Assembly (NCBI GenBank): GCA_018343915.1 | Contig: JABRWF010000001.1 | Location: forward strand, 4,836,001 to 4,900,000 | Reading direction: 5' to 3' | DNA: 64,000 nucleotides | Source: Agroathelia rolfsii | Taxonomy: Eukaryota; Basidiomycota; Agaricomycetes; Amylocorticiales; Amylocorticiaceae | Part shown: positions 45,925-56,661 of the stretch, piece by piece | Layout of the letters: every line of letters begins with the position of its first letter | How positions within the stretch are numbered: the first letter of the stretch is position 1 | Program-made: the position numbers and the translations under genes | The notes under the pieces: generated by a model | The model's database searches: none | What the model saw: the letters and a program-made list of their open reading frames with translations, nothing else | Told to the model about the DNA's origin: nothing

Positions 45925-47842
45925 TCAAGAAGACCAGCCAGCTTTCGCCCATGCCCTTTTCACATCCACACCCTCACTCGCCCATACATCCTCTACGACA
46001 GCTCTCGCACTCACCACGCACCCCTCCAACAGGGGGATACCACTCGCGTAGCTCCCACACACCCACACACCCGGCATCGTCATCTGAGTCTTTCCCGCCT
46101 CGCCACTCCGCTCCTCCTTTTGCAGCGGACCGAGACTAACACCGATCTCATTAGGCACAAACAGCTTCGCAATAGCTTGCTTCGCCTCGCATGTTAGCAC
46201 CGCTCGCTGCAGCCTCGCGATCGACAGCACGCGCTCGGGGTCAATCGGTACGATCGGATTCGTGGTCTGATACACTTCGCTATACGGTCCGGGCAGGTGA
46301 TGCAAGGGCGCTTGGCGGACGTGCGTGGCCATTGTGTACGTCGGTGGTAGGTAGAGTTTGCTCTGCGACATGTCGGCGCCGTTGTTGAATGACGATGGGG
46401 AAGGGCACGTGAAGAGGTTTAGCTCCCGTCGATCCGAGAGTGCGTCGGGAAGCAAGGCCGGGTCGGTGTGGTTGATGACGATGCTCGGTCGGTAAAGGAT
46501 GGTACCGAGTGCGTTGGCGAGGCTCGAGATGCGCTTAGCTTCTTGCGTCGCTGATGCGTTGGTGGCAGCGGAGTCTTGTGTCAAGGAAGCAGAATAGGTT
46601 CGTAATATGGCAGCGGCCGTGTTGGCTTCGGTGGCGAATATAACGTGAGAGAAGCCTTCAAAAGTTTTTTGCTCGGATAGCTCCGATCCGCACTCTATTG
46701 AGAGGGAAGGGACGCCAGAAGGTGATGAGGTATGAGCGACTCGAGTGATAGGACTAGACAAGTGGACGCGAGATTCGGTAGCGTGTACCGTCAATCGCTT
46801 CACTACGTCCTGCACGCCGGCTGTCACTACATAATGATGCGTGAATAACGTTAAAATGACATAATCTAAGCAAAAGGCATTGTTAATAGTAAGAATCTAG
46901 TCTCGGACACGCGCTCGACAGAGAAGCCCACTTGCCTAGGAACTCCTCGGCTGGGTGTTCCCAGACATCTTCAGCAGGAGCGGTACAGATGGCAGAAAAA
47001 AGCGGAACCAGAACGTCCTCTACAAAATGGTCCCATGAAGTACCTAGATGGGTCCATGAGGCTGGGGCTGCAACACGAGTCCACTCCCGGAAGGTCATCG
47101 TCTTGACCTGCGCTGGCCTCATAAGCGACATGGAGAGTATCAAAAGCCGAGCGTAATGAATGATGATGATAAGGATTGAGAGAGTAAAATATCCTATGGA
47201 TAAAGCGTGCATGTAGAAAGGCTCGGCCTTGTGGGATGCAAGAGACGAAGGCAAGCTAACACCAGCAAGTCCAGAGGAGCCATTATAGATGAAGGATGTT
47301 GAGGCATTTCGGCCAGAATCGTATGTTGAAAACGAATAGGAGAAGTTAGCTGGGTGAAAAGCTACACCAAGGTGCTTGTATAATGCAATGAGGTTGGGAT
47401 AATAGCCTAATGAGACAAGGCAATTTGTGAGAAAATAGTTAATCATCGTGAGACCATAAATAGAGGTCCCTGACCTCCTTGGAATGACCGCATGGGGACG
47501 TCTACGCGCCATTCTCCAGACTTCTCGCCTTTAGGTTGCACTGACACCGAGGCAGCGTCCATTCCCAAGGATGCTGCCTATGAACGATCTGAGCCTGTCT
47601 TCGTGTATGTTGACGGTGTAACTCACCCTCTCGAACAAATGAACCTCGAATTCAACATCGTCTCCAGCATTTTCTCGTGGGGCCGAGAGCAAGTGAGCAG
47701 CGGTCAAGCCAGCAAGACCGCTTCCAACGACGGCCACCTTGACTGTGCGTGTCATGACGGTGTATCTGGATAGTTGGAGATAGAGAGAACTCGATGATTG
47801 ACTGGCCGAGCCTTCAGTTGGCATGGCACGATGACTCCCCAT
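45925..47842 (-). CDS. FAD-dependent amine-oxidase-like oxidoreductase (COG2907-type)
   Basis: The start at 47842 gives MGSHRAMPTEGSASQSSSSL; an alternative Met is 17 or more residues downstream. It is followed by the dinucleotide-binding motif VKVAVVGSGLAGLTAAHLLS and EVHLFER. Intron 1 (gtgagt ... catag) leads to AASLGMDAASVSVQPKGEKS and GEWRVDVPMRSFQGG, and intron 2 to YYPNLIALYKHLGVAFHPAN. One or two hydrophobic segments follow (ILIIIIHYARLLILSM), then MTFREWTRVAAPASW, a last exon with HVIFATEANTAAAILRT, and the C-terminal FAD motif region MPGVWVCGSYASGIPLLEGC. About 590 residues. The family is flavin-containing amine oxidase-like and close to bacterial proteins that neighbour cyclopropane-fatty-acid synthases; substrate unknown. 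Intact. A broken copy of its end is at 42620-42930. Confidence 0.85.
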
Positions 47843-48183
47843 ATTACCGAGCGCATGATTGCTTCCAGGCTCGTCATCGATGCGACTGTTTGACCCGCAG
47901 ATTCCAGTTCATTACATGGTCGATTACATCGATTATTACACTTTACAGGCCAGTAACATTGACTACTTATTGCGTCACGCATCACCTCCCTAAATAGATA
48001 TGCATGTGATGGCCGCAAGCAACCCACTAGCATTGCGTGGATTTGAAACAAGTCTGGCACGTGACAAATCGAAATAATACATTCGTCTACAGGTCTTATA
48101 CAAATGGTTGTAGTGGATATTCGGGCCAATCAAGACCCTGAGCACGTGACGTCAGAATACCGGTCTATTCTAGCCCATTATGA
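47843..48183. other. Intergenic between FAD gene 5' end and SBDS 3' end
   Basis: No coding pattern. Expected to hold the FAD-gene promoter. Confidence 0.5.
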
Positions 48184-49226
48184 TCATGCAGTAGCATCGG
48201 TCGAAGCGGTTGCCGCGAACGTCAGAGTTTCAATTCTTCCCTGACCCTTGCATTCTTTTTGTAGCAGGTCGTTGATAACCTTGAATTGTGAAGGGTCGAT
48301 AAGGATGGTCTATATAGTCACAAAAAGACATCAGCTGGACTATACTGGAGGATGTAAACTTCCCTACCGTCTGCCATTCGCTGTCGTTCGTCTCATCTTT
48401 TTCAACCTTGTCCGCGCTTTTCTCGATCTGTGACTTGACCTTATCCGCATCCGCTGCCGGGAGACTGATTTTGATTCTCATTCGTGCTCTTTGGATGGGA
48501 AGATCTGATTGAGCCTGTAGAATCCGAATGCATTCTGACACTTGACTCTTGGCGTTTTTGTTTTGCTGTACGCTATAGCCTGCTTGATCCATAGCCTTTT
48601 CAATCATGCTGACAGGATACGGTCGTTGTGTCGCAGGATCGACGCATTTTTCGGACACCAACGTAGCTATTTCCTTTCGGAGTGAGGAAAGGTCGTGCTC
48701 ACGCTCCTTCTCGCCGACCTGGACTTCGCCTTTCTTCAAAATCTAGATGAATCACATCAGTACTTGTGTTGGATACTTCGACTTTTGAGTCCTCGCACCT
48801 CCTTTACGATCGTATCTTGATCCGTCGTGCCAAATGCCTTCTGTAAGTCATTGTGCTTGGCCATTTCGCCCTTAGACACGTTCACGAAGACATTGCTAAT
48901 CTGGAGTACATCGTCCAGACTTGTTTCTCTAATCCGTATGTCAGTTGTTGATAAGTAACGTCAATGATATACATATGGACGTACACGCCATTACGCCATT
49001 CTTGTACTTTGTTCTTGTAACAAGCAATCTAATTATAGAGACGTAAGATTAACGTCAACCACCAAGTTGTCGAGATATTTAGACCTCAAATCGCTTTCCG
49101 CCCTTCTTTAGACGAACGATAGAGACGTTTGTAAGCCTATTGAATGATAGACGCCGATGAGCACAAGAAACATGCCAGACAGATGTGTTATCACTTGATC
49201 TGATTAGATGGTTGATTAATAGGCAT
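48184..49226 (-). CDS. sdo1: Ribosome maturation factor SBDS / Sdo1
   Basis: SBDS works with the GTPase Efl1 to release eIF6 (Tif6) from the 60S subunit in the cytosol. I can place six exons: 49195-49226, 49085-49136, 48985-49028, 48799-48928, 48368-48742 and 48184-48309, giving 252 residues, the normal size. It starts MPINQPSNQIKLTNVSIVRL and goes on KKGGKRFEIACYKNKVQEWR, then ETSLDDVLQISNVFVNVSKG (the FYSH domain), KAFGTTDQDTIVKEILKKGE, the HTH domain (RPYPVSMIEKAMDQAGYSVQ), the ferredoxin-like C-terminal domain (QSDLPIQRARMRIKISLPAA) and the end DPSQFKVINDLLQKECKGQG. Exon 1 uses a weak donor (gtgata). All splice phases fit. Single intact copy. Confidence 0.95.
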
Positions 49227-49502
49227 GGCTTGAACCTAGTAGAGTTAAGTAAAGATGAGACAAAATTGTTGTTGGATAAAGCACAGTTCCGAATTTTATA
49301 CTAGTGAGAGAGGGCAAAAAGAGTTGCAATGACGCAGGGCCCAGTCAGGCAGACCATGATTAGATTAGATCCCGGAGCCGACCGTATTATGTCAGCAACG
49401 GACCAATGTGCGCAGTGCCGTCATCTCAATCTTGGATCCGGCATTCTCACACCTTGACCAAGGCCCACAACCTGATCACGCTTTAGAAGTTCGTTCTCAA
49501 GG

Positions 49503-51322
49503 ATGAAGGGATTCACGAAGACCATTAAGCGGTGTGTATGATGGCGCCTCTCTAATTTCCGGGCCTGAACTAAGCAAGATATACAGAACTCCACACATGC
49601 TGACCTCCAAGGTCGGCATGTCCAAGAGTAAGTCGTATGATGCATGGCAAAGAGGACGCATATTTAGAGCTCTCAATCTGAACTGTCCGAATTCACAACA
49701 CAGAGTCTACCGATCCCGAATTTGATGACTATCAACGCCATTTCACAACAATGGAGCAGGCGACCGAAAAGCTGCTTAAGGATACCAAAGCGTTTACGGA
49801 TGCGGTTGCTAGTACGTGTTCAGCATTTTTGGTGTACGAGAGTGTTGAAGAACTGCACTACTAGCTCTGTTTATGGCCGCCTCTGGATTTTCTAACCATT
49901 TCTCCGTAATTTTCCACCCCATCTCCGGGGAGTATGATCTTATCGGAAAGAACCCCGATGCTGCACACACTATCCGCAACGTTGACGCGTACTCGAGCAG
50001 CATGGAAGAGCTCAAAATTACCATCTCCCCTGAGCTAGAACTCATCGAAAGCCGGGTCGTGGGCCCTACCAAGGAATTTCAACAAGTTCTTAAGACTATC
50101 CGGAAAACCATCACCAAGCGAGATCATAAGGTACGCGGGTTCGGCTAATATGCACACCGGTGGACTATGCTAAGACGATGAAAATTATAGCTCATTGATT
50201 ATGACAGATTCAATAACTCACTAACAAAGCTGAGAGACAAGAAGGAGAAATCTCTAAGCGATGAAAAGAATCTGTTCAAGGTACATAAAGAATACTTTCT
50301 AATATGCTATCGTGCTAATGCAAATCAGCTGGAACAAGACTTTGAGAACGCAACTCAAGAATATGATTATATCAATACGACGCTCAAAAACGAGCTTCCA
50401 CAATTTATGCAACTCGCGACCCAATTCATCGATCCGTTATTCCACTCTTTCTACTACATGCAGTACGTGAAGGATAATTGGATTTTCCTTGCATTCTAAC
50501 GAGGCTCTGGTAAAGGCTGAATATATATTACCTACTCCTTGAGAAGGTTCAAGCATTCGCGTCTGAGAAATATGACCTCGCCGCCGTTCCTGGATCCCAA
50601 ATAGAAGCTGAATACACAGAAAAGCGGTCGGATGCCTGGCACGAGATCGAAAGCTTAAACATTACCAAGCGTATCATTTCGACATGTGCGTTAACTTACC
50701 TTGCAATAAAAAATCACGCTGTATCTGACTTGTGTATTTGTAGCGAAAATGGTACAGAACCAACGCTCCTTGAGCGGTGGTTCCGGCTCGCTTGGTCGTT
50801 CCCCCTCAGCAGCAACGACAGCATCAGCGAGCACCGTTGGCTCTCGCTCCGTATCGGGACCTTCAGGGTTCGTGAAGAAGGCACCTCCGCCTCCGCCGTC
50901 ATCCGCAGGAACAGTTGCGCCACCGCCATACTCGCCCTCATCAGCCGTGAGCGCCGCTGCAGGGAAGCGTGCGCCACCACCACCACCTCCATTGAAGCCC
51001 AAGCCAGCACCACCACCACCTCAGCCCGAGTACGTCATTGCGCTGTACGATTACGCCGCACAGGTGGGCTCCTTTCTTTTACTGGTTGAATAGGTATTGA
51101 CTCTATTCACCGCTGGCAGGCGGACGGCGACTTATCATTCAACACCGGCGATCACATCGAAGTCGTCGAGCGTGGGGCAAGCGCCGAAGATTGGTGGACT
51201 GGCAAGCTAAATGGCGTCACGGGAGTTTTCCCAGGTAATGTCCATCACATATTCTTTTTTGATGGTGTAAATAAAGCTCATTGTCTTATTCCTGTCTAGG
51301 TAACTACGTGAAGGATGCCTGA
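49503..51322 (+). CDS. Amphiphysin-like BAR-SH3 protein (Rvs167/Hob1)
   Basis: This family bends membranes at endocytic sites together with actin regulators. The start at 49503 gives [10 protein letters not shown] in a 29-bp exon, joined (gtgtgt ... tacag) to [13 protein letters not shown] and then [20 protein letters not shown], the N-terminal amphipathic helix and start of the BAR domain. The BAR continues with [40 protein letters not shown] and [20 protein letters not shown] to about residue 280. A Ser-rich then Pro-rich linker follows (residues about 285-385, with PPPPP runs). The SH3 domain is [48 protein letters not shown] and NYVKDA, with the conserved ALYDY, WW and G-x-FP-x-NYV residues present. 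About 430 residues and eight introns. Confidence 0.93.
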
Positions 51323-51530
51323 ATATTAATACAATTACCTCTGTCTTACTTCTTCGGACTAAATATTCTTCTCTTGAATTCCAATTATACAGCATTCGGT
51401 AACGGATATATACTTAAACATATTACAGATGTGGGAAGTGATGCGAATTCGCTCCTACTTGCCGCATTAACTTACACGACTGTCGTTCCTTCTTTTGGTT
51501 CCTTTTCTGATTTCTTGGTTAATAATATTA

Positions 51531-54500
51531 TCACGGATTCTGCAGCCATCTAGCTTTGCGAACTTGACGCAAGCTCGCTCGCTCCGCCGGATCTAGGCGG
51601 AGCATAGACTCCAGGAGCTCAAGAAGCTCTTCTTGTTCGGGATTTAGCTCATCGTCTCCAAACATGTAATTTCTTAGGGGAGTAGTAGGGCCGCATGCCT
51701 CCTTCCATGATCCTAAGATATATCTTTCAGCCACAGTGTTCCCGGATCTGCCAAGTGAGGGAACTTACCGTCGGGATTGAAAAACTCATCGCCATATTTC
51801 CCTTTCTCTTTCATATACGATGGCAGATCTCCGAGTATAGCTCGATGGAAGAGTGGTAGTATATCGTGATCTTTGACATCCGTTGGGACTAGTGTTTGGC
51901 CTGTACGCAGTTGGAGTATCTTGAGACGTCATAGCCAGAGAAAAGGATGAATTTAACACGGTCTTCTCTTTTTCGGACGATAGTCGTGCTTACGATGCAT
52001 CCCAGTGCCCAAACGTCAATCGGCGTACCCCATTTGAGTCCCATACATACCTCGGGCGCACGCATATGTGGACGCTGCACCAAGTTCGTGTAGTGTTTTT
52101 CCGTGCGGTCGGCCCAGCATGCTGTAAGCCAGACCAGTTTAAGATGAGTACATTCGGCGAGTGATGTTCAGCCTGGCACCACCAACCTTGTTCTAGATCG
52201 GATACTTTGACCTGAACGTCACGCCACGAGTTGGGGTCGTTGATTTGCCCGGGAAGTGAGATGGATATCGGCATAGACTTGTATCGTCGGATTCTAGTAC
52301 CAGCTTGAGTTTCTTCTTCGATGTATTTTTTCTCAGTTGTGCTTGATTCCAAAACGGCGCGCTCGATGTCTCCCACGGCAAAGGTGATGCTGTTGGTCTT
52401 GAGACCTATAAAAGCCATTAGCGAGTTAAGTGAAAACAGAAACGAAAGGCAAAATGGGATGATGGACACATACCAGCATGCACAATATTGCAATCATGAA
52501 TATACTCAAGCGCCAAGCTCGTCTGCCTTGCTACATGCTTGATAATCGCATTCGGGATCCTTCCGTTGACGAACCTTTGCGAGAACGAGGCAAGGCTTTC
52601 ACTCAGCAACTCCATGACCAGACACAAATGGCGGCCATTGGGTCCTTCGTGGTGGAAATGATCGTATAACTTCACGACATGTGGATAGCCCGGATGATCT
52701 GCCCGGCCGTCTCGGATGGTTCGGAGGTGTTCAAGTTCATGTAGAAGGCTGCCAGAGACGTCGGTTACCGAGCCTGGATGTGTTGTTAGTGCATGAGATC
52801 CATCTGATGTATAGTTCCTAAAGGCGTACTAGTGAGAATCTTCAGTGCAGCGTGTTGATTGGTCCTAGTGGTAAAGTCAGGAGACATTACGTTTATTCCG
52901 GGTCCATGTGACTTACATTTTGTCCTTCACTAGCCAAACGGTTGCCTGCTTACCCCAGGCTAGTTTCCGAGTGACGGTATATCGCCCGTTGTGAAAGATG
53001 TCTCCAACTACTACAGGATGATAGCCACCAGCGCTATATTGCTCCAGGGGCTCCTCAACCTCGTGCCAATATCGGATACGTTCCACTCGCGGGTCCTCAT
53101 GGTCTCTGTCGAGCAAAAGCCACGGTGCCGCAAGGAGCTCTTGAGGAGTGGCTCGTTTGGCTGGATCCAGCCGGAACATTGATTTAAGAAGGTCTAAGAG
53201 CTCGTCTGTCGTCTTGGTAGGTGGTAGCTCCCCCAGATTATCCTCCAGAGATATAGAAGTAGTTTCATGCAAGGGCTTTTCTGTGTAAATCAGGTTAAGC
53301 AATTAACTCATGGAGAGTGTCACTATCTAGCAAGCACTTACTATCCTTACTGTAATATTTTGAGCTATATTTTCCTTGCTGGATCATGTGAGCTGGAAGT
53401 TCACCAAATACACCTCTATGTATGTCAAGGACCAAATCGCCGTCGATGTTCGGCTTAATCATGGATTTACCGTCGCACAGCTCCTGCGTCTTGAAGAAAC
53501 CAAAATTAACTCCTTAAATTGTTATCTGTCGAAGTTGGAACAAACCACGCAGGCCAATGACCAAATATCCGCAGGCTTGCCCCAGGGGTAGCCAATACAT
53601 ATTTCCGGGGAGCGAAGTGCAGCACTGTAAGGGAAGGTGGTCGCATACTGGTCCGTTTCATCAGCCTGGACAGCTGGATCGATTCAGTAGTATGCATCAA
53701 TCATATGTCAGTATCACTGACTAGGACTCACAAACTCCCAGATCTGTCAACTTGACATGAACATTCTCCCATGAGCGGGGATCATTCTCTTCAGCGGGAA
53801 TGATGACTCTATTCGAGCCTTTCTTCTGTGTACGCGTAATTTCTATAGGTTTCCCATCGGGCCCAGGTTTGCTAAAGGTTTGAGGAGTTGAGGCGGACAA
53901 AGCTGACTGGTCGGCACATTTCAGCGTGAAGAGGATATTGTCAGGTTTGACATCCGCATGGATGATGTTGCAGACATCGTGGAGATATTGAAGCGCCAGT
54001 ACCGTCTGTCTCGTGGCACGCCTAATTACGGCATGGGGCATACGACTGTCTTCGAAGTGAGTAGCAAAAGATCCTAGAGATTCCGAGAGTAGCTCCATCA
54101 CCATGCAGAGGTGTTTTCCATTCGGGCCTTCATGATAAAAATGATCAAGCAGTTGGACGACATGAGCATGGCCAGGATGGTCGGAATTCTGCTCTCGTAT
54201 CCGTTTAAGGAAATTGAGTTCGTGCATGACTTTCCCAAGTGCGTTCGTCGCGTCGCCTTGAAATATTTTCCTCAGTTTTGTTTCAGTTTCACACCTTAAA
54301 TATGCTGCCATACCGATTAATACCTTCATGGCTCCGTAACTCTGGTCTCTGCAGAGATAACTTATTTCATGGAAAATTAAAAGAGGTTACATATGCCTTC
54401 TCACTGTTGATTCTGGACGAGCCATACGGTAGAATGGGCACCCCATCCAAGCTTGTTGATGACTTTGTATTTGGAATGGAATATGTCACCAATACGAACG

Positions 54501-54823
54501 GGATGATACCCTGATGGGCAGTAATCAGATATAGGTTCCTCCAGAGAAACCCATTCAGGCGTCGAAGTTGACTTCAAATCGTGATGATATGAACTGGAAG
54601 ATGCAAAGCTTCGACGATAATGATTTGGAGGGCAACATCCTACACTCCGAGTTCCAATATTCGCCGTGTTGGATATCCTTGTAGCGGCTGGCCTCTGCTG
54701 CAAAGAGCTGGCAATAAAGACCCGAGGCAATGGTCGTAAACAGCTCGGCGGAGAGCCCAAAGTTCGAGATGCCCGAGGATTCAAGTTGATGTTGATGTAT
54801 CGAAATTTGGAGAGTTTTTGCAT
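51531..54823 (-). CDS. Tandem SRPK-type protein: active kinase domain fused to a degenerate kinase domain
   Basis: One continuous gene holds two SR-protein-kinase domains. The N-terminus (MQKLSKFRYININLNPRASR, later NHYRRSFASSSS) is basic and Ser-rich, like a mitochondrial presequence. Kinase 1: SGYHPVRIGDIFHSKYKVIN, P-loop KLGWGAHSTVWLV, Lys in YGAMKVLIG, catalytic loop IIHADVKPDNILF, VKLTDLGV, then APE-equivalent LRSPEICIGYPWGKPADIWS. It ends SMFRLDPAKRATPQELLAAP-WLLLDRD. Without stop, intron or new Met the same frame (52913-53302) enters kinase 2: EEPLEQYSAGGYHPVVVGDI, P-loop KLAWGKQATVWLV, Lys in HAALKILT, catalytic loop IVHAGLKTNSITF, VSDLEQACWADR, RAPEVCMGLKWGTPIDVWAL, and ending LDPAERASLRQVRKARWLQN-P at 51531. 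Kinase 2 lacks the catalytic Asp (HAG for HxD), Gly of DLG and the first P-loop Gly, so it should be a pseudokinase. About 12 introns. Confidence 0.88.
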
Positions 54824-55588
54824 GTGTGCTAAGTTCCGAGTCAGAGGGATACAGAGTAAAGAAGTGCTTAGGGCTCCAAGCCAAGCGTCAATACTATTGA
54901 CAGTCGAGACTTGAGAATACTAGTAGTACCACGTCAGGTTCAGATTCTCCAGAAGTGCGCACACAAGTAGTGCACTTCTGATTCGTAAATGATGGCTTTG
55001 GTAACGTAGGCTCGGTCGTCAAAGTCACTGTGGGCATTGACACCAAATACAGCTCACTTATGATGTCATAACGGTAGCATTAGACATGGTAAATCAAAGT
55101 TAGGTAACAACTTTGATTTTCATCATACTTGTTGCCTAATAAGGAAAGTAAGTGGAATAGTAACTGAATCTCAGAAGTAAAAGAATAACGATGAGATATG
55201 TTATTACTATTATTTACAAACGGATAGGTACGTACTCTTCCCTGGGATAGACCATTGTGGGAAAGCAGTATCTCCTATATCAAAAGTCCGAGTCGAGCTG
55301 GTTGTAAACCATAGCAAAGTTTTACACAATTGTATTAAATAAGCGTCCGAGTCGGCTGTATGATCAAATATGATTGATAATGACCGACGCTGGCTCGCGA
55401 TACTCGCACACCCTCAATCAGGACATGGTAGCAATCTTCCGAATCGGTGGATTAGTGGACCCCTGAATTTCTCACGTAACGGCTGGAATAGCCGGATTTA
55501 GTTAGCAAGCAACTTGAACTCCTGCTGATTACCTAAGTGTCTAAGGATTATAAACGTATTCAAATCATAGTCTGTACCCAGGCCAGAA
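54824..55588. other. Intergenic between the kinase and reductase genes
   Basis: Divergent promoters. A short inverted repeat, ATCAAAGTT and AACTTTGAT, lies at about 55093-55117. No coding pattern. Confidence 0.5.
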
Positions 55589-55595
55589 TATAAAA
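55589..55595 (+). promoter_or_regulatory. TATA box of reductase copy 1
   Basis: TATAAAA, 70 bp before the ATG at 55659, in a context (CCAGAATATAAAATGGCA) nearly identical to the one before copy 2. Confidence 0.7.
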
Positions 55596-55658
55596 TGGCA
55601 AGAGAGAAGAGGGATATGAGAATTAAACAACCCACAAATCGCACAACTGAACGACGAC

Positions 55659-56661
55659 ATGAGCACTTTCAAATCTTTTGCAATCATTGGATCTGGCCTC
55701 GTTGGGGGTCATATTGCCAAAGCAAGTAACCACTGGCATTCGTGAGCTTATCGTTAACGATCTTAACATTGGATTTGAAACAGGCGCTAGTCAAGAAGAG
55801 CGTCAAGCCCATAATTCTCTCGCGTTCACCCGCGAAATCAGTGCCCGAAGGCGCCAAAGCGATTCAAGTCTCCTACACGGACGTGCCTGCTCTATCTGCA
55901 GTCCTCAGGGAGAATGAGGTCGATGTCCTAATTTCAACCATCTCTGGATCTGCGATCGAGTCACAGTACCCTATCGTTGATGCAGCCGTCGAAGCCGGTG
56001 TACAGCTCTTCGTTCCGAGCGAGTTCGGTATGCCCTCTGCCGGCAATGTGGGTGAACATATCGGAAGAAAGGCCGAAGTTTCCTCATATAGCAAGGGAAA
56101 GGGGCTTCCATACACACTGTTTTATGTGAGAATGAAGCAAAGTTAATTTCAAAGACTAGCCTAGGCTAACAAAAAAATGATACAGACGGGATATTTCCTT
56201 GAATTTATTGACTGGCTCGCTGGCTTCCAGCAGACGGGACAAATTTATGTTCTTGGAAAGGGAGACGTGCCATGCTCGTGGACAGATTTGGAAGACATTG
56301 GAGGTAAGTGCACCACTCGCACGGCATCTGTTTTCTATAGCTAGGAATCTCATTTATAAATCTAGGATTCGTGGCGCACGTATTGACTCAACTCCCCAAG
56401 GCCGAGCTAGAAAACAGGATCTTCCGTATTGAAGGATCAAAGGCCACACTTCTTGAAGCAATCAGAACAAGGCACCCAGAGAAACCTATCGAATTTGTCG
56501 ATTCCTTCCCAGAGAGCATTGCATATCTGGACTATTTCCAGGGAAGGCTTAAGAATGGACAAGCAAGTAGTGCATGGGATCCTGTCACCGGTAAAGAGCT
56601 ACCGGAGGGAACGTGGAAAGACAATGGGATCTGGGCTAGTCACGTATGGAAGACGCTCTGA
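55659..56661 (+). CDS. NmrA-like NAD(P)-binding reductase, copy 1
   Basis: Four exons: 55659-55721, 55784-56125, 56186-56303 and 56366-56661, giving 272 residues. It starts MSTFKSFAIIGSGLVGGHIA with the Rossmann motif GxGxxGxxIA, then LVKKSVKPIILSRSPAK (NADP-type basic residues after the second strand), VDVLISTISGSAIESQYPIV, GVQLFVPSEFGMPSAGNVGE, and the C-terminal half with FIDWLAGFQQTGQIYVLGKG, SWTDLEDIGGFVAHVLTQLP and WKDNGIWASHVWKTL. Members of the isoflavone-reductase/NmrA group reduce small aromatic compounds or sense NADP; the substrate here is unknown. Intron 1 uses a GC donor (gcaagt) where copy 2 has gtaagc. Copy 2 lies 1.4 kb downstream in the same orientation. Confidence 0.9.

Noticed and set aside
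51531..54823. Two separate adjacent SRPK genes
   Set aside because: There is no stop codon, start Met or promoter between the domains; the junction lies inside one continuous open exon.
55093..55117. Short hairpin ATCAAAGTT/AACTTTGAT as an element end or operator
   Set aside because: Nine-base stem without flanking duplications or a second site; expected by chance in AT-rich DNA.
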